Below are positions 16,774 through 26,209 of a stretch of 64,000 bases of DNA, one piece after another (the first letter of the stretch is position 1; every line of letters begins with the position of its first letter). The stretch is from G965216905 sp965216905. GTDB taxonomy: Bacteria > Actinomycetota > Acidimicrobiia > Spongiisociales > ZC4RG35. Below the pieces are notes generated by a model. It did not search any database and was not told the DNA's origin. It was given only the letters and a program-made list of their open reading frames with translations. The stretch lies in the NCBI GenBank assembly GCA_965216905.1, contig OZ244213.1, forward strand, positions 1,364,001 to 1,428,000. The letters run 5' to 3'. The translations under genes were made by a program, and so were the position numbers.

Positions 16774-19357
16774 AAGGCGGCGGAGGTGGTGTCGGTGGGG
16801 GGGTTGCCGCCTGCTTCATCTGGACGTCGACGGCCAACGAGAACGAGAGATCCGAGCTGCCGGGGTCGGCCTGATGCACCTCCACCGCGATCACGTTCGG
16901 CCCGTCGACCAGTGCGGTGGCAGGAATCTCCGCCGAGATGACTTCGTCCTCGGAGTCCCCGGTGACCCCCCGGGAGGCGAGCGTGGTCCGGGTGATGGTC
17001 CCGGCGGGCATGTTGGTGCGGAACACCTCGGTGCCGTTGACGTACACCACCGCACCGTCGTCGCGGACGAGGGAGAGTCGAAGACCGGCCACACTGGCGG
17101 CGCGCTCGACATCGACGGTCGATCGGAAGTACGCCGCGATGCGACCCTCCTCGATCACCGTCTCCTCGTCGCCGTCGCCGAAACCGAGCTCGGCGGACCC
17201 CACCGACCAGCCGGCGTCGTCGTAGGCGCGGGTCTTCCAAGCCGGTGGGGGATCGGTGTCGTCCCTGTATCTCCAGGTTCCGGTTGGCTCGATGATCGAG
17301 ACCGTGCCCGGTCCGGCGGCGGTGGTGACGCTGATCGGAGCGCTTCGCGGAGACACGTTGCCGGCACCGTCTACCGCCTCGACCGTGTAGGTGTACGTCG
17401 TTCCCGGAGTGAGTACGAGATCGGTGGCGGAGCTGCCGGACACGGTTGCGACGACAGCGCCGTTCCGTCGCACGCGGTAGCCCACGACTCCGACGTCGTC
17501 GGTCGACTCATCCCAGGTCAACTCCACGGATGCCGCGGTGACTCCAGCCGCCTTCAACCGGGCCGGCCGGGTGGGGGCAGATCCGTCGGCGGCCGTCGTC
17601 ACCGACTTCGGAGCAGATGGTGCCGAAGCGTTGTCGGAGGCGTCGACCGCCACGACCCGGTACTGATACGTGGTGGAGGCAGCCAGTCCCACGTCGGTGA
17701 ATGAGGTTGCGGTGCCGACCGACACGACTGCCCCTTCGCGGAGGACCCGGTAACCGGCCACGCCGACGTCGTCGGTGGATGGATTCCAGGTGAGCCGGAC
17801 CGACGAGGCGGTCACCTCCGACGCCGACAGACCGGTCGGTTGACTGGGAGGGGTGTCGTCGGTGTCGGCCGGCGTGACAACTTCCAGCGGGGCTGAAGGC
17901 GACGACAGGTTTCCGGCTGCGTCGACGGCCCGCACCACGAACTCGTAGGTGGTCTCGGGTTGCAGGCCACCGGCGACGAAGCCGGTGGAAGACGGCGTGC
18001 CGACGAGCAGATCGTCCCGGTAGACGTGGTAGCGGTCGACTCCGACGTTGTCGGCGGAGGGGTTCCACGTCAGGTTCACCGATGAGATCGTGGTCTCACC
18101 GGCAACGAGTCCCGTCGGAGGAGTCGGCGGCTGGGAGTCGGTCGAGGAGTTCGGCATCATCGCGACCCCTCGGGTCGGAACGCCGCCGAAGGACGTGAAC
18201 TCGCCTCCGGCGACCAGCCCCTGTGGTTCGGCGTCGATGGCCCACACCCCGAAGAAGCTGTTGACCTGCGGCGCAAAGGCATCGAACAGAACCGTCCCGC
18301 TGAGCCGATCGGCCACGAGGATGCGGAAGCCGTCGTCGATGGGCTCTTCGGTCTCGTAGCGGAAGCTCTCGTGGAATCCGAAGTAGACGTTGCCACCGAA
18401 GACGTCGACGGCCTGCACGTCGCCTTCGGTCACGATCGGCGGCCACAGCAATGCTCCGGAGGAGATGTTCCAACCCTTGAGATTGTTCTCGCCGTCGGCC
18501 AGGGCGGCATATACGGCGGTGCCGTCTTCGGAGACGGCCAGGTCGAGGGCTTTGCCTCCGACGTTCGACAGGTTGGTCCCCACCGCCAGTCCGGTCGCCG
18601 GGTCGAGCGCGGTCAAGAAGGAACGGCCGGCGGAGCCACCGATCTGGCCGAACCCGCCGCCGGCGAAGATCCGGTCCCCGTTTGGGGTGGCGGCGAGGGC
18701 CTGCACCTCGTCGCGGACCTCGTCCCGCCAGGTTCCCTCGACCGGTTGTGCGTCGAAGGCCTCGTCGACGACACCCGTGGCGGGGTCGACCTTGGCGAGG
18801 GACGTGCGCTCCACTCCGCCGATGAGATCGAAGCTTCCCCCGACGTACAGGTTTCCGTTCGAGAGCGCCAAGGCGCGAACCACCCGATCGGGGTCGGGCC
18901 GGAAACCGGGGTCGACGGATCCGGTCGCCAGGTCGATCCTGGCAGCGTTCCGGGCGTTCTTCCCAGCGACCTTGCCAAACAACCCCCCGACCCACAGGCT
19001 GTTCCCGTCCGAGACGAGTGATCGGACAACGCCGGGATTTCCCACCATGGTGGTCACGTCCGCGGTGAAGGTCGTCACCAGCGCACCGGTGGTGAGGTCG
19101 AAGGCGGCCAAACTCGTCCGGTCGGCGACCGAGGACGATCCGGGCGATCTGGCCTGGGTGAACGAGCCTCCGACGTACACCGTGTCGCCGACGATCTCCA
19201 CCGCATAGACGGTTCCGTTCACGTCCCAGCCGTTCAGGGGGGTGTCGTCGAACGGAACCGGTGCGGCCCACACCGGCGGGGCGACGAACAGCGAGACCGA
19301 ACAGATGACGGCGAACGGCAACCATCTGACCCCGCGTGATCTGAACGTGCGCGACAA
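16220..19357 (-). CDS. Exported propeller/triple-FN3/jelly-roll protein with three SLH repeats (paralogue 4)
   Basis: This is the largest paralogue (1045 aa). The start is TTG 19357, chosen because AAGGAGG lies just before it and the frame then opens with a basic segment and a hydrophobic signal (LPFAVICSVSLFVAPPVWAA). Upstream in-frame codons to ATG 19444 lack signal character. Domain order: propeller (about 30-385, with the insertion TWRDEVRDEVQALAAT), three FN3 domains (about 395-685), jelly roll (about 690-840, with RDDGAVVYVNGTEVFRTNMP), a PTPPPPP linker, then three SLH repeats to the C-terminus. It heads the four-gene tandem array. The intergenic gaps are only 84-139 bases, so the four genes may be one transcription unit. 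Confidence 0.88.
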   Translation of the reverse strand: MSRTFRSRGVRWLPFAVICSVSLFVAPPVWAAPVPFDDTPLNGWDVNGTVYAVEIVGDTVYVGGSFTQARSPGSSSVADRTSLAAFDLTTGALVTTFTADVTTMVGNPGVVRSLVSDGNSLWVGGLFGKVAGKNARNAARIDLATGSVDPGFRPDPDRVVRALALSNGNLYVGGSFDLIGGVERTSLAKVDPATGVVDEAFDAQPVEGTWRDEVRDEVQALAATPNGDRIFAGGGFGQIGGSAGRSFLTALDPATGLAVGTNLSNVGGKALDLAVSEDGTAVYAALADGENNLKGWNISSGALLWPPIVTEGDVQAVDVFGGNVYFGFHESFRYETEEPIDDGFRILVADRLSGTVLFDAFAPQVNSFFGVWAIDAEPQGLVAGGEFTSFGGVPTRGVAMMPNSSTDSQPPTPPTGLVAGETTISSVNLTWNPSADNVGVDRYHVYRDDLLVGTPSSTGFVAGGLQPETTYEFVVRAVDAAGNLSSPSAPLEVVTPADTDDTPPSQPTGLSASEVTASSVRLTWNPSTDDVGVAGYRVLREGAVVSVGTATSFTDVGLAASTTYQYRVVAVDASDNASAPSAPKSVTTAADGSAPTRPARLKAAGVTAASVELTWDESTDDVGVVGYRVRRNGAVVATVSGSSATDLVLTPGTTYTYTVEAVDGAGNVSPRSAPISVTTAAGPGTVSIIEPTGTWRYRDDTDPPPAWKTRAYDDAGWSVGSAELGFGDGDEETVIEEGRIAAYFRSTVDVERAASVAGLRLSLVRDDGAVVYVNGTEVFRTNMPAGTITRTTLASRGVTGDSEDEVISAEIPATALVDGPNVIAVEVHQADPGSSDLSFSLAVDVQMKQAATPPPTPPPPPSGSGTFVDDDGSIFEADIEWLAAEGVTKGCNPPTNDRYCPDDPVTRGQMAAFLVRFLGLTDDGGGNSFVDDNGSIFETDIARLAAAGITKGCNPPTNDRYCPDDPVTRGQMAAFLVRALGLTDDGGGNSFVDDNGSVFEADIARLAAAGITKGCNPPVNDRFCPNDTVTRAQMAAFLHRADPYR

Positions 19358-19480
19358 GCTCGCCCTCCTTGAGCGTGTGTGGGCTGAGCACGCACAGACC
19401 GAGGTGTGTGAACAGGTCCCTGCGCCGGCCCCCTCTTTGGTCATCGAACCATCATCGCCAACCGGCGGCGAGGGCCATAC

Positions 19481-20305
19481 TCAAGGTGCAAGAAGGTAGT
19501 GGTCACCGCAGTGGACGATGGTGGCCTCGTCGAGCAAGGCTCGGAGTGCCGTCCCCGTCTGATGCCCGGCGTGCTCGGCGAGTTCGGCCTCGGTGACCCC
19601 CGCGGGTTTCGTGGCGAGCAGCTTGACGATGGTCGCGCGGGCCTGGCGGACCGAGCCGGCGTACGTCGGCTGTCGGGCCGACGGAAGCGACACCGACGGA
19701 TCGGCGCACCAATCTCGAACGGGGCATTCGCCGCAACGCGGGTGGATCGGCCGGCAGAGCGTCGCTCCCAGATCCATCATCGCCTGGTTCCAGTCGCCGG
19801 CGGGTGACCCCAGCGCTTCTCGAGCCGATCGCCGGGCGGCGGCCGGCGTCAACGAGACCCCGGCCCAGCGAGAGAGGACCCTCCTGAGATTGACGTCGAC
19901 CGCCGGGACGGCCTCATCGAACGCGAAGCAGGCGACGGCGGCGGCGGTGTACTCGCCCACGCCCGGCAGGTCCTGCAGCCCTGCAGCGGTGGTTGGCCAC
20001 CCGCGGGCGACGATGATCCGCGCGGTCTCCCGGAGATACCGGACGCGTCGCTGATATCCGAGGTCGCCCCAGGCCTGGACGGCGTCGGCGAGCGAGGAGT
20101 GCGCCAGTTCCGCCGGGTTCGGGAACGCCGCCCGGAAGGCGTGCCAGGCGGGGATGACCCGGCTCACCTGCGTCTGCTGGAGCATCACCTCGGACACGAG
20201 GACGTGCCATGGATCCGGATCACCTCGCCACGGGAGCGAACGCCCATGGGTCCGGTACCACCGCAGCAGGGCGCGGGTGCGCCGGCGATGGACGTCCCCC
20301 TCCAC
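19481..20305 (-). CDS. mutY: A/G-specific adenine glycosylase MutY (short form)
   Basis: This 274-residue protein has MutY hallmarks: SEVMLQQTQV with the catalytic Glu (residue 39), the helix-hairpin-helix LQDLPGVGEYTAAAV, the Asp-containing VPAVDVNLRRVLSR, and a 4Fe-4S loop with Cys-x6-Cys-x2-Cys-x5-Cys (CRPIHPRCGECPVRDWC). It removes adenine opposite 8-oxoguanine. The C-terminal NUDIX-like 8-oxoG-recognition domain of ~350-residue MutY is missing. Instead ~65 residues (IVKLLATKPAGVTEAELAEH) resemble a small winged helix. Start is GTG 20305, close behind pknB (6 bases), so it may be cotranscribed with the cell-wall operon. Confidence 0.9.
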   Translation of the reverse strand: MEGDVHRRRTRALLRWYRTHGRSLPWRGDPDPWHVLVSEVMLQQTQVSRVIPAWHAFRAAFPNPAELAHSSLADAVQAWGDLGYQRRVRYLRETARIIVARGWPTTAAGLQDLPGVGEYTAAAVACFAFDEAVPAVDVNLRRVLSRWAGVSLTPAAARRSAREALGSPAGDWNQAMMDLGATLCRPIHPRCGECPVRDWCADPSVSLPSARQPTYAGSVRQARATIVKLLATKPAGVTEAELAEHAGHQTGTALRALLDEATIVHCGDHYLLAP

Positions 20306-20310
20306 GACGC

Positions 20311-22308
20311 TCAGGCCGGCGGCTCGGTGGTCGTCGGCTCCGGCAGCGTGGTGGTGGTTGTGGTCGTGGTGGTGGTGGTCGACGTCGTGGTGGTCGTCGG
20401 GGCGGGCTCCTCGCCGAGCGTGACTTCAACCGTGGCACCGGGGAGGAGCTGGGCACCCTCGCTGGGGAACTGGCGCAAGACCCGATCGACATCATCGAGG
20501 TCGCTCACCGTCTCGGTTCCGGACACGACGAGCTCCAGTCCCAAGTCCTCGACCAGCTTCCGGGCCTCGTCTTCGGTCCGGCCGATCAGGTCGGGCACGG
20601 CCACCGGCGCCGGGCCGTTCGAGACGAACACGGTCACTACCTCACCGGGCGGGACGGTTTCGCCGACGGCGGGCTCGGTCCGAATGACCCGCCCACCCTC
20701 GACTTCGTCGCTGTACTCCAGCGAGAGATCCCACGCCAGGCCGGCCTGCGACAGGGCGTCGACGGCGTCGCGCTGGGGCAGATTCGTGACATTGGGAATC
20801 TGGATCGGATCGGGTGCGACCGTCACGACCAGGTCGACGGCACTTCCCTCCGGGGCGGAGACCCCGGCGCCGGGGCTTTGGGCGATCACGATCCCCGGCT
20901 CCCGTTCCTCGTCGGGTCGGGTGTCGACTTCACCGAGTTCGAAACCCGCCTCGGTCAGGATGCGCTCGGCGTTCTCCTGGGTCTCGTCGACCACATCGGG
21001 AACCAGGGCTTCGGCCACGCCACCCGACACGAAGACGGTGATACGCGAGCCGCTCTCCACCTCGGTGCCGGCCGGGGGATCGGTGCGGATCACCAGTCCG
21101 CGTTCGATCTCGTCGCTGTTCTCGGCTTCCGGTATGCCGAAGAGCCCGGCATCGCTGAGCGTCTGCAGCGCGGTGGTCTGATTCATGCCCTCCAGTTCCG
21201 GAACCGCGATGAGGTCCGTTCCGCCGCCTCCCAGCATGCGGAACACGAGGTAGACGAGTACGGCGAGCGTCGCCAGCAGTGCAAAGGCGCCCAGCACGAA
21301 CGCCAGGTTGTTGGACGGTGGCTCTTCCAGCTGTCGATAGCCCTCGGAGGGAGGGACCGTCGGCGGCGGTGGTGTCCCGGTCATCATCCGGGTGGCGTTG
21401 GTCTCGTCGACCCGGCTTGCCGGTGGCGGCGCCGAAGGCACGGACGGGGTGACGGGTGGCGGCGCCGCCACCGCCAGCGGCGGTTCGTTCTGGAGCGCTC
21501 TCCACAGGTCTCCCCGAAGCTCCTCGGCGGTCTGATACCGGTGAGACGGGTCCTTGTGCAACGCCTTCAGCACGATGTGATCGAGGTTGGCCGGTACGTC
21601 CGGATTGACCGCCGAGGGCTGGGCCACGTCGGAAGAGACATGTTGGTAGGCCACCGAGACCGGGCTGTCTCCGCGGAATGGCGGCTGGCCGGTCAGCATC
21701 TCGTAGAGAACGACGCCGAGGGAGTACACGTCGGAACGCTCATCGGCCGGGGCTCCCTGCGCCTGTTCCGGACTGAAATAGGTGGCGGTTCCCATCACGG
21801 CCCCAGTCCGGGTGAGTTCCTGAGAGTCGTCCCACGCCCGGGCGATCCCGAAGTCGGTCACCTTCACGGTGCCGTCGCTCGCCAGCAGGATGTTGCCCGG
21901 CTTGACGTCGCGGTGGACGAGTCCGGCGCGGTGTGCGACCGACAGCGCGGCGGCGACCTCGGCGGCGATCTCCACCGCTCGTCGGGGCAGGAGGGAACCG
22001 GCCTTCTTCAGCACGTCGCGAAGTGACCTGCCCTCGACCAGTTCCATGACGATGAAGTAGGTCGAGTCGAACTGGCCCCAGTCGTAGATCCCGACGATGT
22101 TGGGGTGTGTCAGATTGGCGGCCGCCTGCGCCTCGCGACGGAACCGCTTGACGAACGCGTCGTCGGCGGAGAGCTGTGAGTGCAGGATCTTGACGGCGAC
22201 ATTCCGTCCGAGCAGGCCATCGCGCCCGCGGTACACGTCGGCCATGCCGCCACGGGCGATGTGCTCGGACAGCTCGTATCGATCGGTGAGGGGAGTAGGG
22301 GTCTCCAT
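20311..22308 (-). CDS. pknB: Ser/Thr protein kinase PknB with four PASTA domains
   Basis: The protein has 665 residues. The kinase domain (about 12-275) has the glycine loop ARGGMADVY, VAVKIL, catalytic HRDVKPGN and DFGIAR. A Pro-rich juxtamembrane linker and one transmembrane helix follow (FVLGAFALLATLAVLVYLVF). Four extracellular PASTA repeats begin IAVPELEG, ALVPDVVD, IQIPNVTN and VAVPDLIG. A Thr-rich tail with a long run of Thr ends the protein. PknB senses muropeptides or lipid II and phosphorylates division and wall proteins. ATG 22308 starts the METPTPLTDRYEL N-terminus; no strong ribosome site is seen. pknA, usually paired with it in mycobacteria, is absent. Confidence 0.95.
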   Translation of the reverse strand: METPTPLTDRYELSEHIARGGMADVYRGRDGLLGRNVAVKILHSQLSADDAFVKRFRREAQAAANLTHPNIVGIYDWGQFDSTYFIVMELVEGRSLRDVLKKAGSLLPRRAVEIAAEVAAALSVAHRAGLVHRDVKPGNILLASDGTVKVTDFGIARAWDDSQELTRTGAVMGTATYFSPEQAQGAPADERSDVYSLGVVLYEMLTGQPPFRGDSPVSVAYQHVSSDVAQPSAVNPDVPANLDHIVLKALHKDPSHRYQTAEELRGDLWRALQNEPPLAVAAPPPVTPSVPSAPPPASRVDETNATRMMTGTPPPPTVPPSEGYRQLEEPPSNNLAFVLGAFALLATLAVLVYLVFRMLGGGGTDLIAVPELEGMNQTTALQTLSDAGLFGIPEAENSDEIERGLVIRTDPPAGTEVESGSRITVFVSGGVAEALVPDVVDETQENAERILTEAGFELGEVDTRPDEEREPGIVIAQSPGAGVSAPEGSAVDLVVTVAPDPIQIPNVTNLPQRDAVDALSQAGLAWDLSLEYSDEVEGGRVIRTEPAVGETVPPGEVVTVFVSNGPAPVAVPDLIGRTEDEARKLVEDLGLELVVSGTETVSDLDDVDRVLRQFPSEGAQLLPGATVEVTLGEEPAPTTTTTSTTTTTTTTTTTLPEPTTTEPPA

Positions 22309-22324
22309 GGTCAAGCCTCGAATT

Positions 22325-23782
22325 CTACGGGTTGATACGCACCCATCGGTCGATGACGGTCGAAGCGATCGGAGCGGCCACCGATCCACCGGTCGCCTCG
22401 TCGCCGGCATCGCCACCGTTCTCGACGAACACGGCGATGGCGAGGGTGGGCGCCTCCACCGGTGCGAAGCCGATGAACCACACGTCGGGCGCGGCGACGA
22501 CCCCTTCGGCGGTGCCCGTCTTCCCGGCCACCCGGACGCCCTGGACCGCCGCCCGCCGGCCGGTGCCTTCGGTGACCACCCGTTCCATCAGCTCGGTCAG
22601 GGTTCCGGCCGAGGCCTCGGCCATGGCCTGGCCGACCGCTCGAGGCTCGAAGCTCTCGGTGGGGTTCCCGTCGGCGTCGAACACCTTGGTCACGACCCGC
22701 GGCTGCATCAGCTGGCCGTCGTTCGCCACGGCCGCCGCCACCTGCGCCATCTGCAGCGGTGTGGCACGCACGTTGCGCTCACCGATTCCACTCTGTCCCA
22801 ACGCCGCCGGATCCCCGTCCAGTTCCGGCTCCGGAAAGAGCGATGCGACCGTGCGCCACGGCATCGGAACCGGCTCGTTGAAGCCCATGGCTTCGGCCGT
22901 GTCGCCGATGGCCTCCGCGCCGAGCTGGATCGCCAAGTCGGCGAACACGGTGTTGCACGACCGGACGAAGGCCGTTCGGAGGGGAACCTCGTTGCCGTTC
23001 CCGCACGGTCCTCCACCGGCGTTGGAGATCGTGGCGGTGGAACCGGGGAGTTCGAACGCGGTGGGGTCGTCGAAGAGGGTGTCGGAGGTGTACAGACCGT
23101 TGTCGAACGCCGCCGCCGCCACCACGGCCTTGAAGGACGAGCCGGGCCGGGCGAGTTCGGCTCCGGCCCGGTCCCGCAGTGGACCGGCCGGGTCGTCGAG
23201 GAGCTGCTGGCGGGCACCAACCGCGCCGTTCCCGAGGAGGGTCATCGGGTCGTACGACGGTTTGGAGACGTAGGCGAGCACGTCGCCGGTTCGGGGATCC
23301 AGCACGACCACCGCACCGCGTTGGTCGCCGAGGGCGTCATAGGCAGTCTTTTGCAGCTCGGCGTTGAGAGCGACCTGGATGCTGCGGGGGCGGAGATCTC
23401 TCCCGAAGATGCCGGCGAGCAGGTCCGACAGCGTGAGATCCCGTCGGCTCCTCAACTCGTCGCCGAACCCCGCCTCCAAGCCCTCCGATCCGACCACCTG
23501 TGACGTGTATCCGACGACCGGAGCAAAGGCCGGCCCCTGCGGGTAGACGCGCTGGAACGCCTGAGGGTCGGCCGGGTCGGGCACGGATTCGGCGAGGATT
23601 TCGCCGTCGGAGGTGACGATGACGCCGCGTTCGCGACCGCTCTCGCTGAGCGCCACACGCACGTTGCGAGGGTCGTCGCGGTATCGATCGGAGGCGATGA
23701 CCTGCACGAAGGTCAACGCAGCGAACAGGGCCAGGAAACCCGCCAGGAGGGTCATCGCCAAGCGACGTGCCGGACCGTTCAC
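22325..23782 (-). CDS. pbpA: Penicillin-binding protein PbpA (class B transpeptidase)
   Basis: This 485-residue class-B PBP has an N-terminal membrane anchor (LAMTLLAGFLALFAALTFVQ), a short dimerisation domain (RGVIVTSDGEILAES) and a transpeptidase domain with SxxK (Ser215-Ser-Phe-Lys218), SxN (VRSCNTVF) and KTG (VAGKTGTAEG). It cross-links peptidoglycan outside the membrane and should work with RodA, whose gene overlaps it by 4 bases. The short N-terminal domain is as in mycobacterial PbpA. The pknB start lies 16 bases beyond its stop codon. Confidence 0.94.
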   Translation of the reverse strand: MNGPARRLAMTLLAGFLALFAALTFVQVIASDRYRDDPRNVRVALSESGRERGVIVTSDGEILAESVPDPADPQAFQRVYPQGPAFAPVVGYTSQVVGSEGLEAGFGDELRSRRDLTLSDLLAGIFGRDLRPRSIQVALNAELQKTAYDALGDQRGAVVVLDPRTGDVLAYVSKPSYDPMTLLGNGAVGARQQLLDDPAGPLRDRAGAELARPGSSFKAVVAAAAFDNGLYTSDTLFDDPTAFELPGSTATISNAGGGPCGNGNEVPLRTAFVRSCNTVFADLAIQLGAEAIGDTAEAMGFNEPVPMPWRTVASLFPEPELDGDPAALGQSGIGERNVRATPLQMAQVAAAVANDGQLMQPRVVTKVFDADGNPTESFEPRAVGQAMAEASAGTLTELMERVVTEGTGRRAAVQGVRVAGKTGTAEGVVAAPDVWFIGFAPVEAPTLAIAVFVENGGDAGDEATGGSVAAPIASTVIDRWVRINP

Positions 23783-25074
23783 GTCGCCTCTTCGTGGGAG
23801 ATCCGTGCCAGGAGCGCCACCAGCAGAAAGTTCCCGAGCAACGACGAGCCGCCGTAGGACATGAACGGCAGCGTGATTCCGGTGAGCGGCACCAGCCGCA
23901 GAACCCCACCGACGATCAGGAACACCTGGAGCCCGAAGGCAAAGGTGAGCCCGATGGCGAGGAGCTTGCGGAAGCGATCACGTGCTCGGAGGGCGATTCC
24001 GAACCCGGCGGCGACGAAGAGCGCATACGCACAGAGCACCGCCACTCCGCCGGCGAAGCCGAACTCTTCTCCGACGGCGGCGAAGATGAAGTCGGTGGAC
24101 GCAAAGGGGATGAGATCCGGCCGGCCGATACCCGGCCCCGATCCCGACAGGCTGCCGGTACCCAGCGCGAAGTAGCCCTGGGCGATCTGGTATCCGGCGT
24201 CATCGAAATCGGAGAACGGTTGCAGCCAGGCGGTGACTCTCCGCCCGACGTGAGCGAACAGTCGCCAGGAGGCCACGGCTCCGACGCCGGCGAGCGTCAG
24301 TCCGGTGATCACGTATCCGGCCGCGCCGGTCGCCGCGTACAACACGGCGATGAAGACGACGAAGAGCAGCAGCGAGGCACCCAGATCGCGCTGGAAGACG
24401 AGCACTCCGAGGCTCATCGCCCACACGATCGCCAAGGGAAGGAGCTGGCGCGGTTCAGGAATGCTGATCGGACCGAGTCGCCGGTGTGCGCCGGCCAGCG
24501 CCTGGCCCCGATCGGCCAGGTAGGCGGCCAGAAAACCCACGAAGAGGATCTTGGCCAGTTCGCCTGGTTGGAAGTTCAAGACCGTGAACCCCACATCGAC
24601 CTGGATCCACAGCCGGGATCCGTTGGCGATCGAACCGCGGATGGGCAAGGGTCCGTCGACGGGAAGCAGCGGGAGCAGCAGCATTCCCAGCGCGGCCAGC
24701 AGCATGGTGTTCCGGTAGCGACGCAGGGCTTCGACACCGACCCGTGCCAACCACCACAGCAAGGCCACCGCCACCGCCGCCCCGAGCACCAACCACCAGC
24801 GTTGAAGGCCTGCCCGCTCCGGACTGAGCCGGTAGATCTCGATCATCCCGAATGCGGTGACCAGTGCCACCGGCGGGAGCAGGTTGGCCGAGGCGTTGGG
24901 TGCGAACGTTCGAATGGCGACGTGGACTGCTCCGTAGGCGATGGCCGACACCAAGAATGTCAGCCCGACCTGGGCATCCACGGCACCGGCGTTGGCCAGG
25001 TTGACGGCAGTGACTCCCAGCGCGGTGAGCAAGGCGGCCCCGAGGATGAGGGCCGCCTCGGCGGTGCGGCTCAC
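23779..25074 (-). CDS. rodA: RodA/FtsW-family peptidoglycan glycosyltransferase
   Basis: This 431-residue polytopic SEDS protein has about 10-12 hydrophobic segments. The family signature NFQPGELAKILFVGFLAAYL and the C-terminal LPFMSYGGSSLLGNFLLVALL are intact. The conserved Asp region in VFQRDLGASLLL is the probable catalytic site for glycan polymerisation from lipid II. It is translationally coupled with pbpA (ATGA overlap) and follows pstP by 13 bases. Start is GTG 25074. Confidence 0.94.
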   Translation of the reverse strand: MSRTAEAALILGAALLTALGVTAVNLANAGAVDAQVGLTFLVSAIAYGAVHVAIRTFAPNASANLLPPVALVTAFGMIEIYRLSPERAGLQRWWLVLGAAVAVALLWWLARVGVEALRRYRNTMLLAALGMLLLPLLPVDGPLPIRGSIANGSRLWIQVDVGFTVLNFQPGELAKILFVGFLAAYLADRGQALAGAHRRLGPISIPEPRQLLPLAIVWAMSLGVLVFQRDLGASLLLFVVFIAVLYAATGAAGYVITGLTLAGVGAVASWRLFAHVGRRVTAWLQPFSDFDDAGYQIAQGYFALGTGSLSGSGPGIGRPDLIPFASTDFIFAAVGEEFGFAGGVAVLCAYALFVAAGFGIALRARDRFRKLLAIGLTFAFGLQVFLIVGGVLRLVPLTGITLPFMSYGGSSLLGNFLLVALLARISHEEAT

Positions 25075-25087
25075 TGCCGCGAGACCC

Positions 25088-25795
25088 TCATGGCAGCACG
25101 TCCACGACCAGCGCGGTGGCGTTGTCGTGTCCGCCGGCCCGGTTGGCGCGTTCGATCAGATCCCACACTGCCTCCTCGGGCGTTCCGTTCGCCAGTGTCT
25201 CCTCGATCTCGGCATCCCCCACCATGTCGTTGATGCCGTCCGTGCAGAGCAGCATGCGGTCCCCGGTCTTGAGGGGGAGCTCGATGACGTCGACCTCGAG
25301 ATCGGGCACCAGCCCAACCGCTCTGGTGAGCATCGACCGCTGGCGGTGGTTCACCGCCTCTTCCTTGGTGATGCGACCGGCCTGCAGATGCTCGTAGACG
25401 ACGTTGTGATCGGGCGTCACCTGGACGAGCTCCCCATTCCTCAACAGGTAAGCCCGGCTGTCGCCGACGTGTCCGATCGTTGCGATCAGATTCTCGCCCA
25501 ACCGGACGAGGGTCAGGGTGGTCCCCATGCCCGCCAACTCCGGCTGGCGCTCCACTTCTTCGAGGATGGCGCGGTTCGCAGCGAGCACCCGTTCCCGGAC
25601 GTCGCCGTCGGTCTCGACGGCGGATTCGATGGCGATGCGGCTCGCCACCTCGCCGGCGACGTGGCCACCCATACCGTCGGCGACCATGACCAGCGTCGGA
25701 CCCTCGACGTCCCCGGCCGCCGCCGGATGCGCCGAATCCTCGTTGTTGGTCCGCACGCGGCCCTGGTGAGAGCCGGTGGCCCACTGATATCTCAC
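25088..25795 (-). CDS. pstP: PP2C-family protein phosphatase PstP
   Basis: This 235-residue PP2C catalytic domain has metal-binding motifs RTNNEDS, MVADGMGGHVAGE, HVGDSRAYL and CTDGINDMV plus GGHDNATALVV. It should dephosphorylate PknB and its targets. Unlike mycobacterial PstP (about 514 aa), there is no transmembrane helix or outer domain, so this version is probably soluble. It overlaps fhaB by 4 bases. Confidence 0.93.
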   Translation of the reverse strand: MRYQWATGSHQGRVRTNNEDSAHPAAAGDVEGPTLVMVADGMGGHVAGEVASRIAIESAVETDGDVRERVLAANRAILEEVERQPELAGMGTTLTLVRLGENLIATIGHVGDSRAYLLRNGELVQVTPDHNVVYEHLQAGRITKEEAVNHRQRSMLTRAVGLVPDLEVDVIELPLKTGDRMLLCTDGINDMVGDAEIEETLANGTPEEAVWDLIERANRAGGHDNATALVVDVLP

Positions 25796-26205
25796 CGCAC
25801 CTCCATCACCGTCTTACCGACCTGGACCGCGTCGCCACGGCTCAGATCGATGGGGGTGGTGACCCGCCTTCCGTTCACATAGGTGCCGTTGGTCGAACCG
25901 AGGTCCGAGAGCACCAATCTCCCATCCTTGGCATTGAGCCGGAGATGGAATTCAGAAGCGTAGGGGTCATCGAGCAAGACGTCTGCCTCATCCCCGCGAC
26001 CCAGCACCACCGAGTCCGTGACGGTGAAGTCGAGACCGGCCTGGGTCTCGGACCGGACCACCACGATCTTGCTCCCCGGCTTGCGGTTGCGTCCGGCCGG
26101 ACCGAGGCCCAGATGCGATCCGATCGAGCGGGCCACCTGCCAGACGAACAGGTAGACGAGGGCGAGGAAGATCAGCTTGAGGAGTGTGAGGAGCAGGTCG
26201 GGCAC
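25792..26205 (-). CDS. fhaB: FHA-domain protein FhaB (membrane-anchored)
   Basis: The protein has 137 residues. An N-terminal hydrophobic helix (LLLTLLKLIFLALVYLFVWQVA) is followed by an FHA domain with RGDEADVLLDDPYASEFHLRL and SDLGSTNGTYVNGR, which binds phosphothreonine. GTG 26205 was chosen as the start because AGGAGGTGA lies before it. In mycobacteria FhaB (FipA) links PknB phosphorylation to division. fhaA ends 4 bases upstream. Confidence 0.92.
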   Translation of the reverse strand: MPDLLLTLLKLIFLALVYLFVWQVARSIGSHLGLGPAGRNRKPGSKIVVVRSETQAGLDFTVTDSVVLGRGDEADVLLDDPYASEFHLRLNAKDGRLVLSDLGSTNGTYVNGRRVTTPIDLSRGDAVQVGKTVMEVR

Positions 26206-26209
26206 GAGG

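Noticed and set aside
8700..17704. Long plus-strand open frames (200-650 codons) opposite the SLH genes
   Set aside because: They mirror the repeated SLH, FN3 and propeller codons on the other strand, give low-complexity GVVGAVPVV-like repeats and have no family features or ribosome sites.
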